The notes under the pieces were generated by a model. That model made no database searches and was not told the DNA's origin. It saw nothing but the letters and a program-made list of their open reading frames with translations. Source: Casuarius casuarius (lineage: Eukaryota; Chordata; Aves; Casuariiformes; Casuariidae). From it: 64,000 nt of DNA. The position numbers and the translations under genes were made by a program. The stretch spans positions 280,110-344,109 of the forward strand of contig PTFA01000274.1 of NCBI GenBank assembly GCA_003342895.1, given 5' to 3'. This document shows, in pieces, positions 41,016 to 56,100 of this stretch (the stretch's first letter is position 1; every line of letters begins with the position of its first letter).

Positions 41016-42911
41016 AGTCATCACTTTTTTAGCCACACAAAGGATAGAAAACAAAGAAGAAACAAGTTCAAGCATACTCACAAAGTCCTGTTGTTTTGTG
41101 CATGAAGTTGGCCCTTCGCCACAGAGATAGCTTTAGACCACAGAGCTTTTAAGGAAAGATTTTCTGGCTTCCTAGCATCTATGAACTTCTCATGCCCTTG
41201 TCAGTAACATTTAAATGAATCTAACAAACCACAAAAATAAAAATAAAACCTCTGCCTGCACATACCAATCTATACTTGAACTCAGAAACAAAGGTAGGGA
41301 TTTTGCTCTAGCTAGACTGTACCACAGAGAGTGAGAGATTACAGATTATTGGCATGTTCTGACCTTTCTTGCCTTCCCCACTCTTGCATGTGCAGCAATT
41401 CCCATTCAGGTACCCATGACTAATTGTATGGCTGATACCATATTCCTTCTACCATGAAGAACTTTCTATTTCCTTGTCACTTATCCATGTGATTTAAAAA
41501 AAGCAAAGATAAACAAGTCTGTTGGGCCAAAAAGCTAATATTCCCATATACTAACAACCTCCCGCCCCATCCATCTTCCTCCCTTATGCAGAGTAGTCTG
41601 GCTCCTAAGAAAACTGGAATTTGCAGGTAGGTACAGAGGCAACAACCCCCCAGGAACTCCCCAGGAATTGATTCAGTCATCTTTTTGTGTAGACAGGGAG
41701 ATCTACAAGCAATCTAAGCTTATCTGGCTGCAGAACAGGCAGATGTGATGAAAGCTGATTAGTGTCAAAAATGTTTACTGCTGCAGCCCATCTGTGTTCA
41801 GTCCTGAAATACCTGGCTCAAAATGACCAAATACCAGGATGTTAGTGTGCTATAAACACAAATCACACAGGAATTTTTCATGACAAAATGTTTACAACAT
41901 AGACAGTGTGATAGAGGGCTGCACATTTCGTTATGCCAAGCAGCTCTTGACACTAAAGCACACAATCGCCTTTTCCTGAAGATAACAGGTAAATCCATCT
42001 CAATGATCCTTAGTCCCAAAGCTTTGAAAAGTAGAGGACTCTTCTACCAGCATCNGCTTGTCTGCTAAAAGCAGTATGCGTCTAGGGGCACCACTGTCAA
42101 GAAGCAGAGTAAAACAGCATGTACACAGCTCCGGTTAGTTCCAGTACCCAGACTAGCTCAGACAGCTCTGTGCTGGAACGGGCTGTGGAATTTAGCTAAC
42201 AGTTTTAACATCAAGAATCAGGTCAACCCTATTATTCTGGAGAAGAGTTTGCACAACATTTCCAGCAGCAGGATACTTGCTAATAAGATTGTTTGTCTCC
42301 TTCAAAGTGAGATGGGGGGGGGGGTGTTTAAAAGAAAAAACAAATGAATAGGTTCAACAGATATCTCCCTATTTCTATTAGCATTCTCTCTCCTGGCAAG
42401 AGCTACATAATGGACTAAAATTGATTTTTTCCCCTCCTTAAAATACTGGCAGCACAGCACAGAGTTGCCACAAAAGAAAAAGAAGGGGTGAGAGAGAAGG
42501 AGAAAGGAGATGGAGAGGGCAAACTCTATCTGTCACAACTCCAGCAACACAGGAATCTTTCACAGGGCCCAGGCAAAGATTAGAATAGGAATACAAGTAT
42601 TTTCTTCTCTTGTAAAAAGCTTTCACGATGCTGCATCTGCTCTGCTCCATCAGTACTCACTGGGCAAAACCCCACAAACTGTGATGTTTCTAGCAAGCGG
42701 CAAAATTAAGGGAAGCAGAGAAAGAGGTGCTGAGAAGGCAGGGAGGATGAAATTCTATCAGCTACCCTCCCAGCCTATGGCTGGCTATTGTACTGCAAAG
42801 AGGATGACTCAGAGCAATTTCCGAGTTCTCTCAATTATTTGCCAGCCTTCGAATGAGAGTGGAACGCATTTTATGGCCGTAACATGGTTAGGAAAGTTCC
42901 AAGCCTAACTG

Positions 42912-43125
42912 AAGTTTGGGAGATGGGGCTTCAGCGCCTTCCTTTGCCACTAACTTCTTGCATGATCTCAGGCAAGTCACTTTTTCAAGTTCTCAGCAGC
43001 ACCTGCACTGTAAAACCAAATTTCAGATGAGTTAATCTCCCACCCAAGCACCTGAGTATGGACCTAACGAGACTTTCAGAAACGTCCAGCCACCTCCTGC
43101 AGCTCCTTTTTGAAATTTACAGCCC
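42912..43125 (+). repeat. MIR-like element followed by a second repeat fragment
   Basis: TTTGCCACTAACTTCTTGC, ATGATCTCAGGCAAGTCAC and ACTGTAAAACC match the MIR-type order 'TGCCACTAACTTGCTGTGTGACCTTGGGCAAGTCAC...TCTGTAAAATGG'. The following CTTTCAGAAACGTCCAGCC and CTGCAGCTCC resemble another reptile repeat segment. Confidence 0.55.
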
Positions 43126-43879
43126 AGGTCTCAACTGCTGCTGATGCACAGCCGGCTGAGTTCTTCCAGAAACACAGCCAGTCATTTCAGTAACAAGTAT
43201 CTTTGGGAAATCTCACCCTTTTCAAGTGCTGAGCCTTGGAAAATTTTGCCCTTGTGCATTTATTACTACATTACTAGTACTTCTGTAGCACACTTTTCTA
43301 TATACTGACAATTTTTTGCAATAACGAAATCTTAAGTCTAACAAACATAAATTTCTACCATTGGCCCTAACCCTGAAGAAACATCTAAAATTTACCTCCT
43401 CCTCAAACCTCTGACTGGCCCTATGCCTAAAGGATTTCACCTCTGAACCATTCCTGACATATTTCTTCCAGATATACTGTACTGAGGAGAAGCACTGTCA
43501 GTGTAGCCTTTGCTTACTTTCCCAAAACAAACAGAGAGCTTATAATGAAGTTTCATTGTACTCACCCTTCAACTTCCATCTCAAGCAGAAAATTGTGATC
43601 TTTCGATAATTGCAGGAAGGCGGAGAAAGAGAGGTGGAGGACACAACGTCCACTCTTAATCTTCCAAAAGAGGGTCACCGGCAAGCGGCCCCCGTCTCGT
43701 GGGCCCCAGAAAGACAACAACAAGCTTTCTGATCAACAACTACTGCTTCCCCTACTCCTCACTCAGCTTCTCCCATTTTCCTTTCTTTATAAATCGCTAT
43801 CTGTAGAATCACTTCCCATTTGCACTCCCCCAAACTATGCAAAACTTATGCCTCTGCCATCAAGCCCTTGCTAAATATT

Positions 43880-43952
43880 CCTTATAAATACAAGACTAAT
43901 GACCAAAAGTATGATGACCTTATAAATATAAGACTAATGACCAGAAGTATAA
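43880..43952 (+). repeat. Direct tandem duplication, 38-bp unit, two copies
   Basis: CCTTATAAATACAAGACTAA starts at 43880 and again, with single-base changes, at 43918. The copies continue through GACTAATGACCARAAGTAT. The substitutions show the duplication is real and not an assembly echo. Confidence 0.9.
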
Positions 43953-46900
43953 TTGGATACTAATGGAAAGAGTATCATTGTCTTAAAAAAAAATTCTACC
44001 AAATCACTGAGTGATTTCTCTCTCTCATGAGGCTGCACTTCCCCAGAAGCACACGCCTAACCCTGGGGCAGCCCTGCCAAAGCCAGCTGACAGAACCATG
44101 AAAGCCCACACAGAACTGGAACCTTGGACTAAATAGTCTCTGGGCCATAGTCAGTATTTTGTTTTTTTCCTTTCTGCATCTTGTTCAAAACAACACAGTA
44201 ATGGTGTTTAATAAATAAATAATAAATACCACTGGCATGTCAACATTTCCTTTTAAATTAGGCTCAAAAGGAGGAGGTCAACAGTAGCCCCCCATGTTTG
44301 CATATGTTATGTTCCCTTACTGATCCGTTTCTTCCCACTGGCAAGAGAGGAGGAAGCAGAATTCATAGTTAACATGATTTTGTGTGACTGATTTAGCATG
44401 TATGAATAGAAGTGACAACTGCCCTGGTTTTCACTCCAATGAAAAACACAAGAGCATCACAGCAGAGACATACTCATATGTGAACGGGTGGGCTTGTTCG
44501 TCAAACATTAAGGCATGGTCAGACATCGAGAAGTGAATGTGTAAAAAGTAATATCACAGGGTCTGTGTCAACTGTCTCTCAAAGGGTTTCACATCAACTG
44601 TGCTTAGAAAAGATGTTCACTTGTTCGGTTGGTTGGTTGTTTTCTCTTTTATAACTGAGAAATAGTAGATGAATAACCTTCTAGCAAAAAGAAGGAAACA
44701 TTTTTGCAGCAAAGTTCCTTCCCCCCGCGTAACTTCATAGTGTGCTATATGAAAATATTGTGTGTGTGATATGTATGAAATATGTAATATTTCAGCTTGG
44801 TTTGTGAACTTGCTTTTTACTGCTCCCACATTTTCAGCAAATGTACAAATAAATACGCAAGAGAGAGGAAAGAAGATGCACATGCACAAAGCAAAGATCA
44901 AAATGAGACAGCAGCAGTCTGCTAACTGGACAGTGAGAGCCAAAATCATAAGCATCCAGTTATCTTAGAAAGCCTTGCCAATAGACTAAATAGAATACCA
45001 TGGGCCAGGTGTCAGTGATTATAATCCCACTGATACCAAGAGAATTACTCCTATTTACAAGTCTGACTCTGGCTGTCTTTAGTAGAAGAAATAATTCAAA
45101 AAGCATGGACTTGAAAAAGCAGTAATGCAGACTGANCTTGCCACTCCCCTATTTGCAGTATAAGACTCAATACAGCGCAGCTCTTAAACACCTCTGTTGC
45201 TTTTTTATATGCCAGAAATCCCACTGAAGTTAACAACAAAAAAAAGTCCTGCTCATGCTTAGCTGCTGTAAAAAATGAACCTGAATAAACACCTAAGCTT
45301 GCTGCTTCAAAGCCAATACTACCACATAAAAAAAGTGGTTTGAGTGTCTGAGATGAGCTGGACACTTCTAAAAACAAGTACTGTGAAAGTAATAGGTATG
45401 CCCACACAACCCTAGTACACAGTCGGAAACCATTCGTTATCACCAGCTTCTACTGACAGATTTTCAGGCATCTTTCCCACGTTAAAATTGAATTAAGCCA
45501 TAATTTCTTTCCAGCAAGACAGACAAGTTTTTGAACACCTAAGGTGCTTACAGGNGAGAACAGGACTGTGTGTGTGGGGAAAAGACATCTGAAGACACAC
45601 AAATACTTGAAAAATACTCATAGAAAAGTAGAACCAATAAGAAGTTAAGCACTTAATTCTGAAAAAACCCTCTGCCTTCATATTGATAACCAGACATTCT
45701 ACTCCCCTCTAAATAGTCCTTTTTTGGGAAAGCTCAGTCTGAGCACGATGAATGAGCCAGCCAGATCTACAGGAGGATGGTCCTGAGCTATGCCTCACTC
45801 ATAAAAAAATAACAATTTTTCAAGAGGTATGTATGTCTGGGTAAAATAATTATTAATAATGAGGTGCTCCATTTTCTTTTTTTCCCCAGTCATAAAACCT
45901 TTTCACTGCTGAAGATACTACAGAGATTTTTTCATACAATTTTTAAGTACTGTACAGTGCATATCCATCCTTTTACAAGTGGAACCTTGTAGCTATGGAG
46001 ACGAAGAATGTTAAATCCAAGCTGACGATTGTATTTCAGTGGGGGCTTGTGGTTGTTACACGTGTCTTCAACTATCAGCTGTTTTATGTCTCCTGAAGTC
46101 CTCTGTGCTAATAGCCAATGGATAATAAATCACCTTGCAAATACAGAGTGTACTTCCTAGCAGTCACAGTCTGGACAGCACCATTACATTTAATACAGTT
46201 TTACTGTGATTTATACCACATCCAACAATCCCACAGACAACAGGATACACAGCGTAAGTTCGGCAAACTTAAGCAGTAGCTTAAGTTTACATCCCTGAAC
46301 AGAGTAAATGAATAAAATTGATGCTATACTGTAATAGCACCTGAAAGCTTCAGGTGAACTGGGGTCCCCTTGTATTTAATGCTGTATGTAACAACCAACA
46401 TTACCATGAAGAAATTATGCCATATTGACCTGTTACTAGACTTGGAAGGACTCTTTAGCGTCTTATTTATCTGCCATAATCCAAATTATCTGAATTTCAG
46501 CCTCCCAAACAACATCAGACATACTTTATCTTCTGTGCACTAGGATCACAATCCAAATTCCATTACAGATTATGGTTACATTTGATGGACTTTCAGTTAC
46601 AGCACAGGGATTCAGCTGTCCTCCAAATCATACCAGTGTGAATTAAACAGCATTTTATTGAAGCTAATGAAACTTCAGTGGCATTAAACCTGAGCAACAA
46701 GAGGAGACAGCCTTTAAGGCCAAGTTCCTGCTCCTTGTGACATCCCTGTGACGCCCAGGCAAACACAGAATAACTTTGTTAGTGTCAGATATTGTCCACT
46801 TGTGCTGCTCACACACACAAAAAAACTTCATAAACATGATGCTAATAAAAATGACAAGGGTCTTTGTTTTTGAAAAAGACACTGCTCCAGAGAAAATAAC

Positions 46901-47762
46901 CTCAAATCTTTCACTTTTACTTTGTTCTTCCCCCAGCTCTTTGGGGCCCAAAATCAGCTAGGGATTCCAGGTGCCAAACCTAAGACATCTTAAAGATGCC
47001 CTATTTTCAGAAAGTGCAAAACATCCACCTGTCAGAAATCAGGATCATAGAATTGAAGCCCATTGAATGCTACTCGATTTTAACACATCTTTCATACTGC
47101 CTGTCAAAGACATTGGTGAAATCTACTCTAATCAAACCCAACCTGAGGAAATGGATATCAGTAAATTTCAACAGCCCTATAAATATTTTCAGGCAGGACG
47201 TCTACAACCAAGGAAGCAAAATCCACCACAGTCCCCTAACACCACATCACATGCAGGGTTAAGTAAAAAGTACTGAAATGTAATCACACAAATCCTCCTT
47301 ACAAGACATAAATAAGCAATGATATTCAAAAGTAAAACCATTTCTTACACACACATTATTAGAGAAAGAGTCATTTGCAACACAGCAGTGAAAAGGTATG
47401 GTATTTTCTCGGCAAAGCTGAACAATAGACAAAAGAAACAATGAGGGCTTTCCTATTTGTATTTTCCATGTACTTACTGAGTGAAAACATGGTCTTACCT
47501 GTGTGAAGCTATTAATTCCCTATTAACTCTATTANAGTTGCCTCACAAGCTAAGCCTTCATTAACATCTGAAAGTTTACATGAAAAAAAAAAATCCACAA
47601 TCCCTCCCTCCCAACCCAGATATTTGCAAACGTACTGTTTGACTTATGTCCTCTATAAGGCTCAAGTTCAGCAAACCTAATAAGGAAGCATGTATGTTCC
47701 TCCTTACCCAGTGACCCAAGTGCTTAACTCTAAAGTTGTGTTAAAGTCCTGTGATCCCTAGA
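43953..47762. other. Non-coding flank or intron, no gene seen
   Basis: Unique sequence with short AAATA-type repeats (near 44210-44228). Nothing resembling a terminal exon for the long LRRTM4 isoform was found on the minus strand. Frames near 45096-45443 and 46664-46951 have no family resemblance. Confidence 0.65.
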
Positions 47763-48229
47763 TTTATTTCTGAAACAAACAGAAAATGCAGGAAATCTTC
47801 TTGGGCATCATCATTAAATAGACCAGAAAACCCTCGAGATTTGACATCAGGCCTAGAGTAAGAGGTTTCCATATTTATTTTTAAAACAAAAAAGATTCTC
47901 AAACTCCTCTCTTTCTACCAATACGTAAAAGATGGGACTCTTCTGAAGCCGCTGATAATACAATGGGTGCAAATGAGCGGAGAATAACACTCCAACTGAC
48001 TATATCACAGTTGTTTACTTCAACTTAATCTCATTCTTAGATAAATTTGAACTGTTTGAAATAATCACTATCACTTCCCCGATTGTTATAACTTAGCGAG
48101 ATCACCTTTCACACTGAGCAACCCCAAATCAAAAAAGCTCATTAATCCTTCCAGTGATTAGAGACACCTCAAGATCTTCAAACATTTACCTCTCCTTCCC
48201 AGCAGCTGAAATGGTTTTAGGAGGATCAT

Positions 48230-48232
<3 letters not shown>
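47763..48232 (-). other. LRRTM4: Probable 3' UTR of the short LRRTM4 isoform
   Basis: Following the stop on the minus strand, the first AATAAA hexamer is at 47874-47879 and a second at 47763-47768. A moderately GU-rich stretch on the mRNA strand follows the first. Either would give a short 3' UTR of roughly 350-470 nt. Neural transcripts often use more distal sites, so the true end may lie further to the left. The same bases would be intron for the long isoform. Confidence 0.3.
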
Positions 48233-51920
<3,688 letters not shown>

Positions 51921-51921
<1 letters not shown>

Positions 51922-51942
51922 CCATCCTTTGGTCATCAAAAA
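51921..51942 (-). other. Overlapping upstream ORF at the LRRTM4 start
   Basis: An ATG lies 11 nt upstream of the LRRTM4 ATG (minus-strand A at 51936) in a weak context, T at -3 and A at +4. In the spliced message it would read eight codons, MTKGWVSI, and stop at TAA a few bases into exon 2, overlapping the real start out of frame. Most ribosomes would be expected to scan past it. Whether it is translated cannot be told from sequence. Confidence 0.45.
51922..51925 (-). CDS. LRRTM4: LRRTM4 coding exon 1: ATG plus one base
   Basis: The start codon is on its own exon. On the minus strand the sequence reads AAAGGATGG and then GTAAGTG, a near-perfect splice donor. The single G after ATG joins the GT at the start of the next exon to make a glycine codon, giving MGFHLI, the N-terminus I remember for mammalian LRRTM4. 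The start has A at -3 and G at +4, a strong Kozak context. Total coding length is 4 + 1553 bases, exactly 518 codons plus stop. The split start after ATG-G is a feature of this gene family. Transcript data would be needed to prove this exon; the evidence here is the frame, the donor and the residue match. Confidence 0.9.
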
Positions 51943-51945
51943 ACG

Positions 51946-52041
51946 TCCTCCTTTTCCTCTCCCCAGCTGTTTTCTTCTCTCTCTTTCCTTTTTGCTTTCC
52001 CTTTGCCTCTCTCTTGCTTTTTAAAACTGGTCTCCTTTCTC
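51946..52041. repeat. Polypurine/polypyrimidine tract in the LRRTM4 5' UTR
   Basis: About 95 bases are nearly all pyrimidine on the plus strand (CTCT/CCTTT blocks), so the LRRTM4 leader is GA-rich there. Such tracts can form intramolecular triplexes and often vary in length. One short interruption (CCAGCTG) and a TTAAAA break it. Confidence 0.7.
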
Positions 52042-52176
52042 TAAACCATCAGAATCTTCATGTCACAGCACGGTTGCCACTCGCATCACCGCCATCCAGC
52101 GTGCATGCCAGTAGCCCCCACAAAGTTCCCTAGAGAGGACAAGCAAGAATTTTGGGGATGAGGAAGGGAAAGGATA

Positions 52177-52243
52177 GGGAAGGGGTTGGGGGTGGGGAAG
52201 ACGGGACTAAGGATGGAGGAGGGGGTGGGGGGGGTAGGGAGGG
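52177..52243 (+). other. G-quadruplex-prone block beside the LRRTM4 5' end
   Basis: The plus strand carries two canonical G4 patterns: runs of 3, 4, 5 and 4 G with 1-2 nt loops at 52177-52197, and runs of 5, 8, 3 and 3 G with 1-2 nt loops at 52221-52243. Plus is the template strand for LRRTM4, so the structure would form in DNA rather than in the mRNA, which is C-rich here. Confidence 0.6.
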
Positions 52244-52293
52244 ACTCTACGCTCTGAGAGCCATGGTGTAAGTCATCAGAGAGCCATCAGCAT

Positions 52294-52330
52294 TAATTGG
52301 CAATCGGCAAGTAAAAGCTTATAGCACACC
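52294..52330 (-). promoter_or_regulatory. Candidate LRRTM4 core promoter (TATA-like)
   Basis: Minus strand TATAAGCT at 52316-52323 lies about 390 bases upstream of the start codon. A CCAAT pentamer at 52296-52300 lies downstream of it, which is not the usual order. There is no obvious CpG island. This is the best TATA-like match near the exon but is short enough to occur by chance. Confidence 0.2.
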
Positions 52331-53133
52331 GGGAAGGTAAACCAACTTCTCTGGGAGGAATAAAAAAATCTTCCCCGGTACCTAGCATTTCTCATTCTGC
52401 TGCCTTTTGCCATTCCCAGACACAGCAATCCATCCTCCAGCTTTCCAGTTCTCGAAGCAAGCAGGCCTCCTGTGCTGTGCAAGACCCCAGTTTAAAAGCT
52501 ATGCCGGACAGGTTTATCCATCTAGCTGGTCAGGTTTAAAGTGTTTTGCAGCTGTGCTGAGAGGTAGCTCTTGTCTAATTCGGAAGGCTTTCCAGAGAGT
52601 GATGATGCTTTGGAGCTTGTTGGTGCTAATGTTCTAGTTTGTGATACACTGAGTGCCCTCCACTGGAGAAAACAGATCACACACTAAAGGCATGAACAAG
52701 TGATCCTGTCATTGCTATGCAGACTTTCCTCTCAGAAAAGAAAATTAAAGACACAGTATTGCTTTGCCCACCAGCATCCCTCCCTGGACCCCTTTGCCTT
52801 CCCTAGCTTATTGAATGTTTACATTGCGGATTTTCTTGCAGTGAGCGTAAAACGCTAAATAAAACACCTGTTTCCTGGGTATTTGGCAACCTGAGCTTTT
52901 TCTAATCCACTTGACCTGAATATTTTTCTCATGCACATTACAAACTGTTTTTATTTTCCCTTATTCACTGGGTGAGAACAGGAAAAAGAATGTTTGCAGG
53001 TTAAAAATGAAAGTCATGTTAAAGGATTGGGGGGGCATGAAATATATAAATGTGTATCATCCACATAAAAAGGAATTTAATTAAATGCACCAAATCAAAA
53101 TGTAAAGACTGAAAACCATGATTTGGGTGTCTG

Positions 53134-53170
<37 letters not shown>

Positions 53171-56100
53171 CTAAGTGCTCTCTGTCAGAAACATACACAG
53201 TTCAATATATAATGCAGAGCTGGTAATGCATAATTACTGACACCTTCCTTCTTCTAAATCCCTCTTCTCCTCCAACTCTCCCCCAGGAACAAGCTGGAAC
53301 TTCCAGCGGACAAGAGCGCTGTTCCGGACTTCAGCAGACTTCAGCCACACACTTTGCAGTGTGATCTAGGATACTACAATGTTTCACCTCCTGCTATTTG
53401 CCTGGCCAGCTTACTAGGGCTTGAATTAATTCTCACTCAGTTCAATGGAAAGATGTCAATGGGATCTGAAGCAAATGCAGTACCACACAGAGCTCCTTCG
53501 ACTTAGCTGTGGTCAGCCCCACTAACCAGAAGCAGCAGAGACCATAAGCCTCAGTGGAACCCCCTCCACACACAAATGTACTGGTTTTGCTATCAAAGCA
53601 AAACTCAGGCATCTCACTGGCCAGCACCAGACTGTACCCCAGCATTTCTAACCCAGTTCACAAAAGCTTATTTATTTGTGCTGCCTGTCCAACTGCTCCC
53701 TCCTCTCCCTGTCCTACACTGACATCAGGCATTTTGAAAACAATTCCCCACCCAGATCTGAAGTTTAGATGCCAAACTGGTGGAAGTGCTTTTTATAAGG
53801 TCTATCATCAACTAAACATTATATCATGCCTTTTTGTAAACAACGCCCCATATGACAAAAGAGCATCCTGTTCAGTGCTCTTCAGCTCACCGCACTTGAG
53901 GCCTCTGTGTACCACTACTAGTAATTCTACTATTATAACAGAAATGAAAATGGCATAAAACTCAAGGCCAGATGCTGAGCTCCTTAATTTTCTTACTCCT
54001 TGCTCAAATAGAAAGACAACTGGTTGCCCCTGCGATCTGCCCCAAATGAAGGCATTCCTGCCCAGCTCCATCACCCACTCAACTGCCAGATTTCCATTCG
54101 ACATGGAACAAGCAAAACGGCTCAACTCCGTGGAAAACACACCCACCCACCCCCCAAAACAGTGCATATGATCCCACTTTTTCTTCCCTCTGTCTGCATC
54201 CAGACTGCAATATCTCAAAGCTTCTGAACAACAACAAAAAAATCCATTTTTTTATTCGTCCTGTTATGAGAATTTGGTGCTATCCATAGATCAGAGACTG
54301 ATTTGCATAAGAAAAAGCTATCATAATTAAACATAATTTTTAATCTCAATTGTCTGGCAATACACACCTTCCCCAAACAAGATTCAGAACTTAATTACCA
54401 TAAATGATGCTGCAGATACTTTTTTCCGTATCTATATTAACTACATCTGCATTACAGTATCATTTTAGCTAACATTCATATTTATTCATGATACAATTTC
54501 CTAATAAAGGTAAAAGCTAAAGTGTGCAGTCATAATACCTTGTATTGACAATTCTCCAGAAGAGTCCATCTGAAACTCTGCCAGATCTCAAACTGAACTG
54601 AGGAAAGTGGATGTCTAAAGAAACTGTACCAATTTTCAGGGTCTTTCTTTTCCTGCATTCCTGTATCCTTCAATCCTATGGGAACTGAAGCCTTATTGTC
54701 ATAAACTGTCCTATTGTTGTACCCTTACTGAGACTCAAAAAATTTGCATTTCTACAGGAAGATTTAAATAACTTCATTTTCACAAAAATCTTGTGATATT
54801 ATAACTGAAAATATCATAAATTCTAAAATGAAATTTTCACCCAGTCTGGACTTGTGGCTCTAAAAGGAAAAAAATAATAGAAGAAAGGAGGATGAAAATG
54901 GCCGANTGTGGTTTTGTTCTATTTCTTTAGACTGCTAAGAGATACAGAAAATCTGCATACAGTTGAGAGAAACCTGAAATGTCCTAAGTGCTCAGTTGAT
55001 TCTTGTCCAACTGGCAAAGTTTCTTACCACCCAATCACGAGTAACCTAGAAAAATTATCCATTCTAATAAGTTTGTTTGCACTGGGAACTATAGTTTCTC
55101 CTCCAGGATAATGAATCTGNACTTGCTAAGTTTTTGACCAATGTTAACAGCTGTGATTTCACAACACTGTGATTTTGGTTTTTTGTGGGGTTTTTTGTTT
55201 GTTTTTAATCGTATTCTGCCAAGCACACTTGAAGGTTTCACCTTGAGCTTTTCTGCTTACCAGTTTGTTTCCATGCAGAAATACTTAATAATTAATAACA
55301 ATCAATAATAACTAATACTTAAATGGTGCACTAACTTTACAAGATGCCCTAACACCAACTGCCCTCACAACATGCCTGCAAGGAAGAGAAGTACTTATCT
55401 ATAATCACCTGTAGTAGCAGTTGTTAAGTAACTGGAAATTTACAGCCCTGAGTAACTTTTATAGTGGCATCATTTGCAGAATGATTGCTGGAAGGAAATG
55501 AGCTAATGCTCTTTGGCCATCATCTTCTCATTTTCAGCCTACAGAGATTTCTAAGACTTGCACTGCTTCTACACAGTTTATTCAAAATACTCCTTAGTAA
55601 CAAAGACATAAGAAAAATAAGGAAACCCAGGAAGTGTCTGGGCCTGCCCACAGTGGTGCCAGATCCAAATTTTCGACGTTCAGGAGTCAAACAGCAAAAT
55701 AATACTTTATATTTCACCTCTATCTACTGAGCCATTAGGTTGTATTTGAGTTGCATTTTCAAGGCTTTATTTACCAAAGCATTTAGACTTGTTGGATAGA
55801 TATAGAGGTTTCAGGCAACAAGAAGAAAATTAGAGACATCCACAATGGCCTCCTAAAGAAGACAGGAATCCTAAACAACAGACCTACATCTGTGATGACA
55901 TGCATTTCATATAGATGAGTGGCCTTCATCTGATATCCATTAAGGATGGAAGAACTACCGCATAACTGTGGAAATTGTTACTGTATACAACAACACTCNC
56001 TCCTGAAAAATTTGAGAGTCAGAGCTCTTCAGAAAAAACTGTATTGAATACGACTCCGGTATCAGTGTCATCTTCTAACCATTCTCTGGTGCTGGACTCG

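Larger units (their letters stand above)
33679..43879. other. Non-coding flank or intron, no gene seen
   Basis: Apart from the repeats listed separately, unique sequence without exon-like features. An 11-base G-run lies at 42314-42324. The longest frame (42510-42908, 132 codons) has no recognised domain and no splice or polyadenylation context that would make it a gene. Confidence 0.65.
51926..52290 (-). other. LRRTM4: LRRTM4 exon 1, 5' UTR (upstream end uncertain)
   Basis: This is the leader upstream of the LRRTM4 start. The half nearest the start codon (about 51946-52041) is almost pure purine on the mRNA strand. The distal half (about 52150-52243) is C-rich on the mRNA strand. The leader contains upstream ATGs, including one 11 nt before the true start. 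The 5' limit is a guess based on a TATA-like motif at 52316-52323; the transcript could start nearer the gene or at several sites. Confidence 0.45.

Noticed and set aside
42510..42908. 132-codon plus-strand frame
   Set aside because: No domain or homologue recognised, and no exon boundaries fit; treated as chance.
53554..54218. Opposing 134- and 136-codon frames upstream of LRRTM4
   Set aside because: They overlap each other on opposite strands and resemble nothing; a divergent lncRNA cannot be excluded but has no sequence support.
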